From Sphingomonas sp. C3-2 (GTDB lineage Bacteria > Pseudomonadota > Alphaproteobacteria > Sphingomonadales > Sphingomonadaceae): DNA of 64,000 nucleotides. The stretch's first letter is position 1, and the number at the start of each line of letters is the position of its first letter. Of this stretch, positions 1-9,011 are shown piece by piece. The DNA is taken from positions 1,861,001-1,925,000 of the forward strand of contig NZ_CP130322.1 in NCBI RefSeq assembly GCF_033025475.1. The letters run 5' to 3'. Below the pieces are notes generated by a model. It was given only the letters and a program-made list of their open reading frames with translations. It had not been told where the DNA came from and ran no database searches. A program made the position numbers and the translations under genes.

Positions 1-1456
1 CATTATCGGCGGTCACCTTGGTGATGCCGTAGGGGACGATGGCGATGCCCTTGGCCGCGACCGAGGCATAGGCGCGCGTCATATCGATCAGGCGGACATC
101 GGCGGTGCCGAGCACGATCGAGGGATGGTTGTTGAGCGGGGTGGTGATCCCGAAACGGCGCGCCATGTCGGACACGGTCGAAAAGCCGACCTCCTGCCCC
201 AGCTTCGCCGCCACGGTGTTGATCGAATAGGTGAAGGCGGTGCGGATCGTCATCTCGCCCGAGAAGCGGCGCGAGCTGTTGCGCGGCGACCAGCCGCCGA
301 TCGTCACCGCTTCGTCGACCACGGTGTCGTTGGGCGTATGCCCCGCCTCGAGCGCGGCGAGATAGACGAACAGCTTGAACGCCGAGCCCGGCTGGCGCTG
401 CGCCTGCGTCGCGCGGTTGTAGATCGACGAGACATAGTCCTTGCCGCCCACCATCGCGCGCACCGCGCCGTCGCGGTCGAGCGAGACGAGCGCGCCCTGC
501 AGCCCGGCGGGGGTGTTCGCGCGAATCGCCGCGTCGGCGGCGCGCTGCATGCTGGGGTCGAGCGTGGTCCACACCACGATCGGGCGTTCGCTTTCCTCGA
601 TCAATGTTTCGAGCTGCGGCAGCGCCCAGTCGGTGAAATAACGCACGCTGTTCTGCGGTGGTTCGGGGGCGAGCTTGATGTCTTCGGGGCGCGCCTCGGC
701 GGCCTCGCTCGGCGAGATGACGCCGGCATCCTGCATCACCTGCAGCACCACGCCGGCGCGGCCGATCGCGGCCTCGGCATCGGCGGTGGGCGAATAGTTG
801 GAGGGCGCCTTGACCAGCCCCGCGATCACCGCGGCTTCGGCCAGCGAAAGCGACTTGGCGTCATGACCGAAGAATTTGCGGCTCGCCGCGTCGATTCCGT
901 AGGCGCCGCCGCCGAAATAGACCTTGTTCAGGTACAGCTCGAGGATCTGGTCCTTGGTGAACTTGCGCTCCATTGCGAGCGCGAGGATCATCTCGCGGAA
1001 TTTCCGCCCGAAATCCTTGTTGTTGTTCAGGAAGATGTTGCGCGCCAGCTGCTGGGTGATCGTCGATCCGCCCTGCGCCCAGCGGCCGCGTTGCACGCGC
1101 ACGATCAGCGAGCGCGAAATGCCGATGGGGTCGACGCCGGGATGCATGCGGAAGCGGCGGTCTTCCACCGCCACCATCGCATCGGTCATTACCTGCGGAA
1201 TCTCGTCATAGGACAGCCATTCGCCGTAGCTGGGGCCGAGCGAGACGAGTACCGAACCGTCTGCCGCGCGCACCTGGATCATCTGTCCATTGGGATCGCG
1301 CTTCAGTTCGCTGAATCCTGGCATGCTCGACATGGCGATGCCGACCGCGATGACGAGCGCGATCAGCGCCGCGATGCCGGCGAAAAACGCAAGCTTTGCG
1401 GATTTTACGAGAAAGCGCTTGATGCGCGTCGATGCACGGGGAGGTTTGGCTGCCAT
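1..1456 (-). CDS. mrcA: Penicillin-binding protein 1A (bifunctional murein transglycosylase/transpeptidase), 3' end outside window
   Basis: This class A penicillin-binding protein polymerises and cross-links peptidoglycan in the periplasm. About 485 N-terminal residues are present, and the gene runs off the window before its stop. The start is an ATG ending at 1456, giving a basic N-terminus and one membrane anchor at about residues 20-42. The GT51 domain shows EDRRFRMHPG (Glu98), GGSTITQQLARN (129-140) and RKFREMILAL with ELYLN. In the penicillin-binding domain the SxxK motif is SAFK (Ser358, Lys361) and the SxN motif is SIN (411-413). The KTG box would lie in the missing part. msrB ends 64 bases upstream on the same strand. 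Family assignment is very secure. The PBP1A class is preferred over PBP1C from the motif wording and anchor layout. Confidence 0.95.
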   Translation of the reverse strand, partial: MAAKPPRASTRIKRFLVKSAKLAFFAGIAALIALVIAVGIAMSSMPGFSELKRDPNGQMIQVRAADGSVLVSLGPSYGEWLSYDEIPQVMTDAMVAVEDRRFRMHPGVDPIGISRSLIVRVQRGRWAQGGSTITQQLARNIFLNNNKDFGRKFREMILALAMERKFTKDQILELYLNKVYFGGGAYGIDAASRKFFGHDAKSLSLAEAAVIAGLVKAPSNYSPTADAEAAIGRAGVVLQVMQDAGVISPSEAAEARPEDIKLAPEPPQNSVRYFTDWALPQLETLIEESERPIVVWTTLDPSMQRAADAAIRANTPAGLQGALVSLDRDGAVRAMVGGKDYVSSIYNRATQAQRQPGSAFKLFVYLAALEAGHTPNDTVVDEAVTIGGWSPRNSSRRFSGEMTIRTAFTYSINTVAAKLGQEVGFSTVSDMARRFGITTPLNNHPSIVLGTADVRLIDMTRAYASVAAKGIAIVPYGITKVTADN

Positions 1457-1520
1457 TTGTGGTGCGATGATTTACGGGGAAATATACGCACTGCCAAGCC
1501 GATCTGGCGTGAACGGCGCG

Positions 1521-1925
1521 TTAATCGTCGTGGCGCTGCCCCTGAAAGTCGAGCGCGACGCTGTTCATGCAATAACGCAGGCCCGTCGGATTGGGGCCGT
1601 CGGGGAAAACATGGCCCAGATGTCCGTCGCATTTGGTGCAGCGCACCTCGACGCGGCGCATGCCATGGCTGGCATCGGCATGTTCGGTCACGGCATCCGC
1701 GCTGGCGGGGGCAAAGAAGCTGGGCCAGCCCGAACCGGATTCATATTTCTCGTCCGATCGGAAAAGCTCGGCGCCGCATCCCGCGCAGCGATAAAGACCC
1801 GGCGCCTTGTTGTCGGTCAGCAGGCCGCTGAACGCCCGCTCTGTCCCCGCCTCGCGCAGGACGTGATATTGCACGGGGGAAAGGCGCTTGCGCCATTCTT
1901 CTTCGGAAAGATCGAGCCGGTTCAT
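1521..1925 (-). CDS. msrB: Peptide-methionine (R)-S-oxide reductase MsrB
   Basis: This enzyme reduces methionine-R-sulfoxide in proteins, repairing oxidative damage. The 134-residue protein is of normal length for a stand-alone cytoplasmic MsrB. The two zinc-binding CxxC pairs are at Cys47/Cys50 and Cys96/Cys99. The signature GHVFPDGP is at about 104-111, and the catalytic cysteine is Cys119 in RYCMNS. No second MsrA domain and no signal peptide are present. The gene starts with ATG 31 bases downstream of the stop of the FAD oxidoreductase gene on the same strand, so it may be the last gene of that transcript. The functional connection to the polyketide operon is not obvious and may be only positional. 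Confidence 0.96.
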   Translation of the reverse strand: MNRLDLSEEEWRKRLSPVQYHVLREAGTERAFSGLLTDNKAPGLYRCAGCGAELFRSDEKYESGSGWPSFFAPASADAVTEHADASHGMRRVEVRCTKCDGHLGHVFPDGPNPTGLRYCMNSVALDFQGQRHDD

Positions 1926-1956
1926 CGCCCAAATCTGATGCGGATGCGCGCGCCGG

Positions 1957-3069
1957 TCAATAGCGCGGGCGCGCGCTTTCGCCGATCCGGGTCAACCGGG
2001 CGATCAGCGCGGCGGCGCCGGGGACATGCGCGATCAGCGGTGGCAGCAGCGGGCGGAGCGAAGCGCTGCCGGCCGCCGTTGCCACCAGCCCCGCCACCGC
2101 CAGCGGCCCCCTGCTTGCCCGTGCCATGTCGGCCTGAAAAGCGCGCGCGGCCGGGGCGCCTCCCGCGCTATGACGTCGTGCCGCCATCAACCCGCTCAGC
2201 AGCGCGATGCCGATCCCCTCCCCCGCGAGCGAGGGGATGACCGCCGCCTGATCGCCCAGCCGAAACACTCCCGGCACCGTTATCGCCGCACGCCAGCCAT
2301 AGGGGATGGCGACGATGGCATCGATCGGCGCATCGGGTGCGGCATGGGCGATGCGATCGCCCAGCGCGGGCGAATCACCGGCCAGCACCTTCAGCAGCGC
2401 CCAGGGATGCCTCCCCGCCGCCTTCAGCCGCGATTTGCGCACCGCCATGCAAAGATTGCCGCTGCCATCCTCCTGCAGCACCAGCCCGGCATAGCCCCCG
2501 GCAAACAGGTGCAGTTCGATTGCCGACCGCAGCATCTGCGTCAGCGCCGGGTGCGGCGCGAGCCGCAGGCGCAGCCCCAGCATCGGGTCGGGCTCGGCGG
2601 GCGCGCCGCGCGGCAGCCCGCGACAGTCATGCTTGCCGGTCGCGAGAAACAGGCTTTCGCAGGTGATGGTCGCGCCGTCAGCGGCCTCAACCCGCCCCGG
2701 TTCGGCGTGGGTTACCGCCACGCCGCGCTCAATTGCTGCGCCGCCATGTTCGGCTATGCTGCGCAGCAATCGATCAAGCCGGCGCCGCGATAGCCCGGTG
2801 GCGGGCGCGGGCAGCCGCACTTCTCCGCTGTGCGTGCCGGCGAACAGCCGCAGCGTGTCGATCGCATGGCCGCCCAACTCGACGCGCGCCAGCCCAATCG
2901 CCTCCAGCGTTGCGCAGGTGCGCCAGCTCAGGAAACCGCCGCACAGCGCATCGCCGTCGTCGCGTTGGCGTTCGAGCATCAGTGCCGGGAGCCCCGCGCG
3001 CGCGAAGCCGATCGCCGCCGCCGCGCCCGCCGGGCCGCCGCCCAGAATCAGGCGATCCGTTCGACGCAC
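1957..3069 (-). CDS. FAD-dependent oxidoreductase of the geranylgeranyl-reductase/flavin hydroxylase type, third gene of type III PKS operon
   Basis: The protein has an N-terminal Rossmann FAD motif [10 protein letters not shown] and a second flavin contact around [19 protein letters not shown] near the C-terminal third, as in group A flavin monooxygenases and geranylgeranyl-reductase-like proteins. The start is taken as the GTG at 3069, which gives [12 protein letters not shown] and places the FAD motif at the extreme N-terminus. An in-frame ATG at 3144 would add 25 residues of non-conserved sequence. With the GTG start the gene overlaps the methyltransferase by 22 bases. By analogy with Streptomyces srsABC, it could hydroxylate or oxidise the polyketide product to a quinone-type lipid. 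That is inference. The substrate is not deducible from sequence. Confidence 0.85.
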   Translation of the reverse strand: MRRTDRLILGGGPAGAAAAIGFARAGLPALMLERQRDDGDALCGGFLSWRTCATLEAIGLARVELGGHAIDTLRLFAGTHSGEVRLPAPATGLSRRRLDRLLRSIAEHGGAAIERGVAVTHAEPGRVEAADGATITCESLFLATGKHDCRGLPRGAPAEPDPMLGLRLRLAPHPALTQMLRSAIELHLFAGGYAGLVLQEDGSGNLCMAVRKSRLKAAGRHPWALLKVLAGDSPALGDRIAHAAPDAPIDAIVAIPYGWRAAITVPGVFRLGDQAAVIPSLAGEGIGIALLSGLMAARRHSAGGAPAARAFQADMARASRGPLAVAGLVATAAGSASLRPLLPPLIAHVPGAAALIARLTRIGESARPRY

Positions 3070-3746
3070 AACCGGAAGGGAAAGGCGCGGAAGATTCGCG
3101 TATCGCCGGGGGCAATCCCCGCTTCCGCCAGAATCGGCGGCCATTCGTGCGGGCGGTAAGCGCGCCGGATCGACAGACTGCCGTCATGACGGACGATCTC
3201 GTGCCAGTGCATCGCGCGCGCCAGAATCGGAAAGCCCAATGCGGACAGCCGGTGGCGGTGGAGGTCGTTGATCAGCCAGCCGACCCGCGCCTCGGCCATC
3301 ATGAAGCGCAGAAAGGCGATGAGCTCGCCGTGGCGCATATGATGCGCGACCAGGCTTGAGAGGATGATGTCGAACCCTTCTCCCCTCAGCTCGGCATAAT
3401 CGCCGGTGCGCCAGTCGATCGCGCAATCTGGCGGGCTGTGCGCGCGTGCGGTGGGGGCGCTCGATGGGTTGAGATCGATCCCGACCAGCCGGGTGGCAAT
3501 CCCACGCCTTTTGGCCCAGCGATCGATGGTGCGCAGCATATCGCCGTCGCCAAAGCCGACATCGAGGATCGTCGCCCGTGTCCGCCCGGCGAGCGCGCGG
3601 TTCAGAAAGCTCAGAGTCGGGCGCTGGGCGAGCGTGGCGCGGTTCACCTTGGTGAGGTCGCCCAGAACCTGCGCATAGACCGCCGGATCGAGGTCGGGCG
3701 CGTCCATCCGCTCTTCTTCGAGCGCGCGGAGGGCGAGGCTCTTCAT
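3048..3746 (-). CDS. Class I SAM-dependent methyltransferase, partner of type III PKS
   Basis: This is a 232-residue Rossmann-fold methyltransferase. SAM motif I is ILDVGFGDGDML at about residues 60-71, followed by LVGIDLNP and a motif IV region FDIILSSLVAHHM. Its ATG overlaps the stop of the type III polyketide synthase gene in a 4-base ATGA arrangement, and its 3' end overlaps the FAD oxidoreductase gene. Strict translational coupling suggests that it methylates the polyketide product (an O- or C-methylation) or a downstream intermediate. Bacterial type III PKS operons commonly carry a methyltransferase. The class I fold seen here differs from the isoprenylcysteine-type membrane methyltransferase of some such clusters. 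Function beyond methyl transfer is inferred from context. Confidence 0.88.
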   Translation of the reverse strand: MKSLALRALEEERMDAPDLDPAVYAQVLGDLTKVNRATLAQRPTLSFLNRALAGRTRATILDVGFGDGDMLRTIDRWAKRRGIATRLVGIDLNPSSAPTARAHSPPDCAIDWRTGDYAELRGEGFDIILSSLVAHHMRHGELIAFLRFMMAEARVGWLINDLHRHRLSALGFPILARAMHWHEIVRHDGSLSIRRAYRPHEWPPILAEAGIAPGDTRIFRAFPFRLCVERIA

Positions 3747-4816
3747 CGCGGTGGTCCGAAGCGAAAGCCTTCCGCCGCCAGCCCGGGGCCGAAGGCGAGC
3801 GCGATGCCCGGGCCGTGTATCCCGTCGGCGAGCATGCGTGCGAGCACGAACATCAGCGTCGAGGACGACATGTTGCCGCAGGCGCGCAGCACCGCGCGCG
3901 AATCATCGAGCGCGCCAGCCGACAGGTCGAGCCCGTGCTCGACCGCATCGAGCACCGAACGCCCGCCCGCATGCACCGCCCAGTGCGTGATCGCCGCGAG
4001 TGCGCGGCCGCCGGTCATCAGCGCGCGGACCTGGGGCTGGGCAAGCGCCGTGCCGATCTGGCCGGGCACCGCGCCCGACAGGTGCATGAGAAAACCATGA
4101 TCGCCGATCGTCCAGCGGATGAGATCGCCGGAATCGGGAATCGTCGTGGCAAAGCAGCCCTCCATCGCCAGCCCCTCGGGCCGTGCGGATACGAGCGCGG
4201 CGGCCGCGCCGTCTCCGAACTGGAGCATGGCGAGCAGCGCTTCCAGCCGGTTTTCAGGCGTCAGGTGGAGCGACGACAGCTCGACCGTGATCACCAGCAC
4301 CTGCGCCTCTGGGTCGGAGCGCACGATATGGCGCGCGCTACGCAGCGCGGCGACGGCGGCATAACAGCCCATGAAGCCGACGAGCAGCCTTTCGACATGC
4401 GGAGAGAGCCCGATCTGCTGCGCCACTATCTGGTCGATCCCCGGCGCGCTGAACCCGGTGCAGCTGGCGAGGACGAGATGGGTGATGCGGCCCGGATCGA
4501 AGGCAAGACCGGCGATCGCCCTGCCCGCCAGAATCGGCGCCGCTTCGGTATAAAGCGCCATGCGCCTTGAGGTCGGCGGCTGGTCGGGGCCGCCATAAAG
4601 CCCCTCGGGGCCGGTGGGTGGTTCGTCGAGGATCGACCAGCGATGCGCGATTCCCGAACGCGCCGTCATCCGCCGAAAAATCGCACGTTCGCTGGCGGGC
4701 AGCCGTGCCTCGGCCCAGTCGATGAACAATTGGTGGATGTCGCGATCGGGAATCGCGGTGGCAATGGCGTTGATATGCGGGGTGGGCGCGTCGAAACTGC
4801 GGGCATTGGTCGGCAT
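3743..4816 (-). CDS. Type III polyketide synthase (chalcone/stilbene synthase family)
   Basis: This homodimer-type ketosynthase condenses malonyl-CoA units onto an acyl-CoA starter. The start is the ATG at 4816, preceded by GGAGGAGAG at good spacing. An upstream in-frame ATG at 4900 is less likely. The protein has 357 residues, slightly shorter than plant chalcone synthase. The catalytic triad is visible: Cys119 in LASCTGFSAPG, His282 in WAVHAGG and Asn315 in CGNMSSST. The C-terminal GFGPG loop reads AFGPG. The HPGG motif around the histidine is changed to HAGG. It is the first gene of a three-gene coupled operon with a methyltransferase and a flavoprotein, which points to alkylresorcinol, alkylpyrone or related phenolic-lipid synthesis. 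Starter and chain length cannot be read from the sequence. Confidence 0.94.
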   Translation of the reverse strand: MPTNARSFDAPTPHINAIATAIPDRDIHQLFIDWAEARLPASERAIFRRMTARSGIAHRWSILDEPPTGPEGLYGGPDQPPTSRRMALYTEAAPILAGRAIAGLAFDPGRITHLVLASCTGFSAPGIDQIVAQQIGLSPHVERLLVGFMGCYAAVAALRSARHIVRSDPEAQVLVITVELSSLHLTPENRLEALLAMLQFGDGAAAALVSARPEGLAMEGCFATTIPDSGDLIRWTIGDHGFLMHLSGAVPGQIGTALAQPQVRALMTGGRALAAITHWAVHAGGRSVLDAVEHGLDLSAGALDDSRAVLRACGNMSSSTLMFVLARMLADGIHGPGIALAFGPGLAAEGFRFGPPR

Positions 4817-5026
4817 GCCGTTTCTCTCCTCCCCGTGCATTCTGCATACGGAAAGCCCGGCGTGGACGGTGGGGCGCCCCCTCGGCCCGATCGCGCGCAC
4901 GCATGTCCGCTATCAACCCGGAAAGGGCGCGCACTGTTCCATAGTCGTGCCAGCCGACTTTTGCGCGCGTGCGCCAGGCCACGGTTTTCCCCGTGAGGGG
5001 GAGGGATATTTATTTCAGAGAGAAGA
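4817..5026. other. Intergenic segment holding the PKS operon promoter
   Basis: This 210-base stretch lies between the PKS start and tRNA-Leu, both on the minus strand. It holds the PKS ribosome binding site (GGAGG just beyond 4816). No further gene is convincing here. Open frames that continue upstream of the PKS start have no conserved residues. I do not see a clear sigma-70 promoter. Confidence 0.4.
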
Positions 5027-5113
5027 TGGTGCGGTCGAGAAGACTCGAACTTCCACGGGCTTTCGCCCACAACGACCTCAACGTTGCGCGTCTACCAGTT
5101 CCGCCACGACCGC
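5027..5113 (-). tRNA. tRNA-Leu (anticodon GAG)
   Basis: Read on the minus strand, the acceptor arm GCGGTCG pairs with CGACCGC. The discriminator A is followed by an encoded CCA (5027-5029). The D arm contains TGGTAGACGC. The anticodon stem-loop is CAACG-TTGAGGT-CGTTG, giving anticodon GAG. A long variable arm (GGGCGAAAGCCC) and the T loop TTCGAGTC follow. The long variable arm and loop sequence fit leucine. This isotype decodes CUC and CUU codons. Confidence 0.96.
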
Positions 5114-5266
5114 ACTGATCTTTCCGCCGGAAGAAACCGGCGTCTGGTAAGGCGCGTGCCTCTAGCAGGGGGTTTCGGGGTTGGGAAGCCCCTTCACGCG
5201 GGAAAATCGCATTTTTCTGCGATTTTTTGTTAAAATCCCCGAAACATGGGGGTTTTGGGCCTGCGA

Positions 5267-5995
5267 TTATTTCAGGCCCGCACCGGAAAAGCTGAGATTG
5301 AGTTCCTTGGCGCTCTTGGGCACGTCCATCTCGGCGCTGTCGAACGCGGTTGATTCCTTGGGCGCGAGCTTGCGCACCGACGGAACGATCCGCCAGCCAT
5401 AGACGACACGCCCCGATGTATCGCGCAATTCGGCGATGATGTCGGGCACGATCTGGGCTTCGTCGGTCGGATTGATGATTCGGCCCGACACCGCGAACAG
5501 TTCGTTCCCGCTCGGCTGCAGGCGGCGTTCGGGCTTGCGCGGCACCTCCAGCAGCAGCGGAATTTCCACCTGCGCCGATTTCACGCCCAGCCATGCCGCC
5601 GTGCCCGGCGTGCCGAAATATTGCACTGCGCCGAAACCGGCGACCATCAGCAGCCCCGCCCCCGCCGCGGCAAAGGTCCAGCGCCGCGCCGGATTCTTCT
5701 TCGGCTTGAAAGGCGGCTGATGCGCATAGGGATCGAAACCCGTTTCTGCGGTGGGCTCGGCCACCGGTTCGGCGGCCAGCGTCGCCGCGCGCGCGGGTTC
5801 GGCGGCGGCGGCCGGAATCGGATCGGCGGCGGGCTGTGCCGTTGCTATGGGCGTTTCGGCGGCCGCCTCGGCATCCGGGGCGGGTTCGAACCAGCTATGC
5901 TTGCACGAGGCGCAACGGACCGTGCGGCCATCCGCGCCGATCGCCGTATCGGGGACCGTATAGCGTGTCCCGCACTCTGGGCAGGTCAGGATCAT
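5267..5995 (-). CDS. Zinc-ribbon (MJ0042) membrane protein with C-terminal DUF3426-like domain
   Basis: The start is the ATG at 5995, giving [16 protein letters not shown] longer frame to 6037 would put extra non-conserved residues before the zinc ribbon. Residues 1-40 form an MJ0042-type ribbon with CPEC and CASC pairs. A long Ala/Pro/Glu-rich linker follows, then a basic stretch and one membrane helix ([18 protein letters not shown]). The C-terminal domain of about 90 residues contains [10 protein letters not shown] and a YGWRIVP segment, as in DUF3426 proteins. The molecular role is unknown. The layout suggests a cytoplasmic sensor ribbon tethered to a periplasmic domain. It is divergent from ftsE across about 165 bases and may share a promoter region. 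Confidence 0.85.
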   Translation of the reverse strand: MILTCPECGTRYTVPDTAIGADGRTVRCASCKHSWFEPAPDAEAAAETPIATAQPAADPIPAAAAEPARAATLAAEPVAEPTAETGFDPYAHQPPFKPKKNPARRWTFAAAGAGLLMVAGFGAVQYFGTPGTAAWLGVKSAQVEIPLLLEVPRKPERRLQPSGNELFAVSGRIINPTDEAQIVPDIIAELRDTSGRVVYGWRIVPSVRKLAPKESTAFDSAEMDVPKSAKELNLSFSGAGLK

Positions 5996-6160
5996 CTGAT
6001 TTGGAAAACCCCATGTTTCGGATCGAACTGTAAACACGCAGCCGATTCAAGTTGCAAGCCTCTCGGCGGTAAGGGCTGTATTTGACGGCACAAGTCGCTT
6101 TACGCGGCGCGCGGCTCTGTGCGATGGCAACGCCGGGCAAAGGAGTGTCAGCGGTCAGCG

Positions 6161-6877
6161 ATGACGAGCATTGTGCAGTTCGAAAATGTCGGCCTGCGCT
6201 ATGGCACAGGCGCCGAAACGCTCTCGGATCTGAGCTTTTCGCTCCCCGAGGGCGCGTTTTGCGTGCTTACGGGGCCGTCGGGCGCGGGCAAGACCTCGCT
6301 GCTCCGGCTTCTGTATCTGGCGCAGCGCCCCAGCCGCGGGCTTATCCGCCTGTTCGGTGAGGATGTCGTTACCCTCCCCCGCGAAAAGCTGCCCGCGATG
6401 CGGCGGCGCATCGGCGTGGTGTTTCAGGATTTCCGGCTGGTCCCGCATCTTTCTGCCTTCGACAATATTGCGCTGCCGCTCCGCGTCATGGGGCAGAGCG
6501 AGCGCGAGATCGAGGCGCCGGTCAACGAGATGCTCGCCTGGGTCGGCCTGTCCGACCGCGCCTCCGCCCGCCCCGCGACGCTTTCGGGCGGCGAACAGCA
6601 GCGCGTGGCGATCGCGCGTGCGGTGATCGGGCGGCCCGATCTGCTCGTGGCCGACGAGCCGACGGGCAATGTCGATCCTGAAATGGCCGAGCGGCTGCTC
6701 CATCTGTTCGACGGGCTGAACAAGCTCGGCACCACCATCGTTGTCGCGACGCACGATATCCATCTCCTCAACCGCGTGCCGCGCGCGGCCTTGATGCGGC
6801 TCGATCGAGGCCGCGTGACCGACCCCACCGATGAGTTGCGCCATGCGCTCCGGTTGGAAGCGGGAACGCCGGCATGA
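6161..6877 (+). CDS. ftsE: Cell division ATP-binding protein FtsE
   Basis: This is the ABC ATPase that pairs with FtsX at the septum to regulate peptidoglycan hydrolases. The 238-residue protein begins at the ATG at 6161 ([12 protein letters not shown]). An in-frame start at 6119 would add an unconserved 14 residues. Walker A is GPSGAGKT (38-45), the signature is LSGGEQQR, Walker B is LLVADEPTG and the switch histidine is in ATHDIHLL. The stop overlaps the ftsX ATG by 4 bases, the usual coupling of this pair. AGGAG lies 15 bases upstream of the chosen start, which is rather far, so the exact start is a little uncertain. Confidence 0.96.
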   Translation: MTSIVQFENVGLRYGTGAETLSDLSFSLPEGAFCVLTGPSGAGKTSLLRLLYLAQRPSRGLIRLFGEDVVTLPREKLPAMRRRIGVVFQDFRLVPHLSAFDNIALPLRVMGQSEREIEAPVNEMLAWVGLSDRASARPATLSGGEQQRVAIARAVIGRPDLLVADEPTGNVDPEMAERLLHLFDGLNKLGTTIVVATHDIHLLNRVPRAALMRLDRGRVTDPTDELRHALRLEAGTPA

Positions 6878-7770
6878 GCTTCGGCCTCATCTCCAGCCGC
6901 GCCGATCGGCGCCTGCTGCCCGAAGGGCGGCTGGCGGGGCCGATGCCCTGGGTGATTGCGATCATGATGTTCCTGACCGCACTCGCGGCCGCCACGGGGC
7001 TTGGCCTTGGCGCGGCGGCGCGCACGATCGGCAATGATCTGTCGGGCAAACTCACCGTCCAGATCGTCGAGGCCAATCCCGATATCCGCGATGCGCAGGC
7101 GCAGGCGGTGGAACGCGTGCTGCGCGGGCAGGCCGATGTCACCGCGCTGCGCCGCGTGGGCGAGGCCGAGATGGCTGCGCTGCTCGAGCCCTGGCTGGGC
7201 GAAGCGGGGCTTTTGGGCGAAGACCTGCCCGTCCCCGCGCTCATCGATGTCAGCCTGCGCGACGGCGACGACAAGCGCGTCGAGGCGGTTGAGCAGGCGG
7301 TGCGCAAGGTGGCCCCCACCGCGCGGATCGATCGCCATGCCCGCTGGCTTGAACCGATCATCGCGCTCATCGGCTCGCTGCAATGGCTTGCGGCGGCGCT
7401 GGTCGGGCTGATGGCGGCGGCCACCGCCTCGATCGTGGTGCTCTCCGCGCGCGCCGCGCTCAACACGCACCGCGAAACGATCGACGTGCTCCACCTGATG
7501 GGGGCGACCGATCTCCAGATCACCCATCTGTTCCAGCGCCGCATCGCGCTCGATGCGCTGTTCGGCGGGCTTGTCGGGCTGATCGCGGCCTATGCCGTCA
7601 TCCTGTTGCTGGGGGACAGGGTGCAGGCGATGGGATCGGACATGCTGGGCGCGGTCAGCTTGTCGGGGATCGACCGCGCGCTTATCCTCGCGCTTCCCTT
7701 TGCGGGCGCGCTTCTGGCAACCTTTGCCGCGCGCGTCACGGTCATCAAATCCTTGCGGAAAATGTTGTGA
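6874..7770 (+). CDS. ftsX: Cell division protein FtsX
   Basis: This is the membrane partner of FtsE. The 298-residue protein has four predicted membrane helices: one near residues 25-46 ([19 protein letters not shown]), then after a periplasmic domain of about 120 residues three more ([48 protein letters not shown]). This is the FtsX/MacB-type fold. The ATG overlaps the ftsE stop, and its own stop overlaps the GTG start of the next gene. Short N- and C-terminal tails fit the alphaproteobacterial form. Confidence 0.95.
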   Translation: MSFGLISSRADRRLLPEGRLAGPMPWVIAIMMFLTALAAATGLGLGAAARTIGNDLSGKLTVQIVEANPDIRDAQAQAVERVLRGQADVTALRRVGEAEMAALLEPWLGEAGLLGEDLPVPALIDVSLRDGDDKRVEAVEQAVRKVAPTARIDRHARWLEPIIALIGSLQWLAAALVGLMAAATASIVVLSARAALNTHRETIDVLHLMGATDLQITHLFQRRIALDALFGGLVGLIAAYAVILLLGDRVQAMGSDMLGAVSLSGIDRALILALPFAGALLATFAARVTVIKSLRKML

Positions 7771-8297
7771 TCAAGCGCCTGTTCTCGATTGTCCCTTTGA
7801 TCTGGGCGCTGGGCTTTGCGGCGTTCGTCGTCTTCCTGCCGCGTCCGGCGGGCGATGTTGTCACCGATGGCGTCACCGCGCTCACCGGCGGGCCGGGGCG
7901 GATCGAGCGCGGGCTTGAGGTGATCGAACGCAACGAAGCCAAAAGACTGCTGATCTCGGGCGTCAACCGCAGCGTGAAGCGCAAGGAACTGGCGCATACG
8001 CTCGGCATCCCCGTCGAACGCCTCGAATGCTGCGTCGATCTTGGCCGCCAGGCGGTCGATACCCGCTCGAACGCGCAGGAAACCGCAAATTGGCTCAAGC
8101 GCCGCGGGTATAAAAGCGTGCGGCTCGTCACAACCGATTGGCATATGCGTCGCGCACGCTATGAACTGAGCCGGGCCGTGCGCGGCAAGGTGGTCATCGT
8201 CCCCGATGCCGTTCGCAGCCAGGCCAGTTTCTCGGTATTGTTCCGGGAATATCATAAATATCTGCTCAGCCATGCCGGCGCAGCCGTAGGATTGTGA
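7767..8297 (+). CDS. YdcF family (DUF218) membrane-anchored protein
   Basis: The GTG at 7767 overlaps the ftsX stop by 4 bases and gives a 176-residue protein. An N-terminal helix ([17 protein letters not shown]) is followed by a DUF218/ElyC-SanA-YdcF domain. Family hallmarks seen are [18 protein letters not shown], an RSNAQETA segment, and [17 protein letters not shown] near the C-terminus. Relatives influence envelope and peptidoglycan or undecaprenyl-phosphate homeostasis, but no activity is proven for this group. The position between ftsX and plsC supports an envelope role. The stop shares one base with the ATG of plsC. Confidence 0.9.
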   Translation: MIKRLFSIVPLIWALGFAAFVVFLPRPAGDVVTDGVTALTGGPGRIERGLEVIERNEAKRLLISGVNRSVKRKELAHTLGIPVERLECCVDLGRQAVDTRSNAQETANWLKRRGYKSVRLVTTDWHMRRARYELSRAVRGKVVIVPDAVRSQASFSVLFREYHKYLLSHAGAAVGL

Positions 8298-8989
8298 TGA
8301 TTTTAGTTCGTTCGCTGCTGTTTGCGCTGATCTTCTATCCGGGGACGCTGGTCTATGTGCTCTCGGCGCTCGCCGTGGCGCCGTTCAGCGTAGCGATGCT
8401 GCGCAGCATTGCGCGCGGTTGGGCGGCGTTTCACCGCTGGTGCGCGGCGGTGTTCCTCGGTATTCGCGTCCGCATCGTCGGTACCGTTCCCGATCATCCG
8501 GTGCTGTTCGCGATCAAGCATGAATCGATGTTCGAGACGCTCGAGACGCTCATTCAGTTTCGCGATCCGGCGGTGCTGGTTAAAAAGGAACTGACGCAGA
8601 TTCCGCTCTGGGGGAAGGTCGCGCTGCTCCACGGCGTCATCCCCATCGACCGTGAGGGCGGGGCCACCGCGCTGCGCCAGCTGGTGCGCCAGGCGCGCGC
8701 CGCGGCATCCGAAGGGCGTTCGCTCGTGATCTTTCCCGAAGGCACGCGCGTACCGCATGGCGAGCGGCCGGAGCTGCGCTCGGGCTTTGCCGCGCTTTAC
8801 CGTCAGATCGGGCTGCCCGTCGTCCCCGTCGCGCTCGACAGCGGGCTCGTCTCGCCGCGCCGTACCTTCCTGAAGCGGCCGGGCGTCATCACCTTCCACT
8901 TTTGCGACGAAATCGCCCCGGGGCTCGATCGCCACACCGTCGAGGCGCGCGTGCACGCGGAAATCAACCGGCTCAATTCGGCCGGCTGA
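8297..8989 (+). CDS. plsC: 1-acyl-sn-glycerol-3-phosphate acyltransferase (PlsC family)
   Basis: The enzyme would transfer an acyl chain to lysophosphatidic acid in membrane phospholipid synthesis. The 230-residue protein starts at the ATG at 8297. A GTG three bases earlier is possible. An N-terminal hydrophobic segment precedes the LPLAT domain. Motif III FPEGTR (146-151), the GVIPIDREGG block and the PVVPVALDSG block are typical. The usual catalytic HX4D motif reads KHESMFE, that is His75 with Glu80 instead of Asp. It closes the ftsE-ftsX-ydcF-plsC run and converges on tyrA with a gap of only 22 bases. Confidence 0.92.
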   Translation: MILVRSLLFALIFYPGTLVYVLSALAVAPFSVAMLRSIARGWAAFHRWCAAVFLGIRVRIVGTVPDHPVLFAIKHESMFETLETLIQFRDPAVLVKKELTQIPLWGKVALLHGVIPIDREGGATALRQLVRQARAAASEGRSLVIFPEGTRVPHGERPELRSGFAALYRQIGLPVVPVALDSGLVSPRRTFLKRPGVITFHFCDEIAPGLDRHTVEARVHAEINRLNSAG

Positions 8990-9011
8990 GTTCGGTCAGC
9001 GCACGGCATTT

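Noticed and set aside
125..1831. Long open frame on the plus strand (568 codons)
   Set aside because: It is antisense to the PBP1A and msrB genes, rich in Arg/His with no conserved motif. GC-rich codon use leaves antisense frames open.
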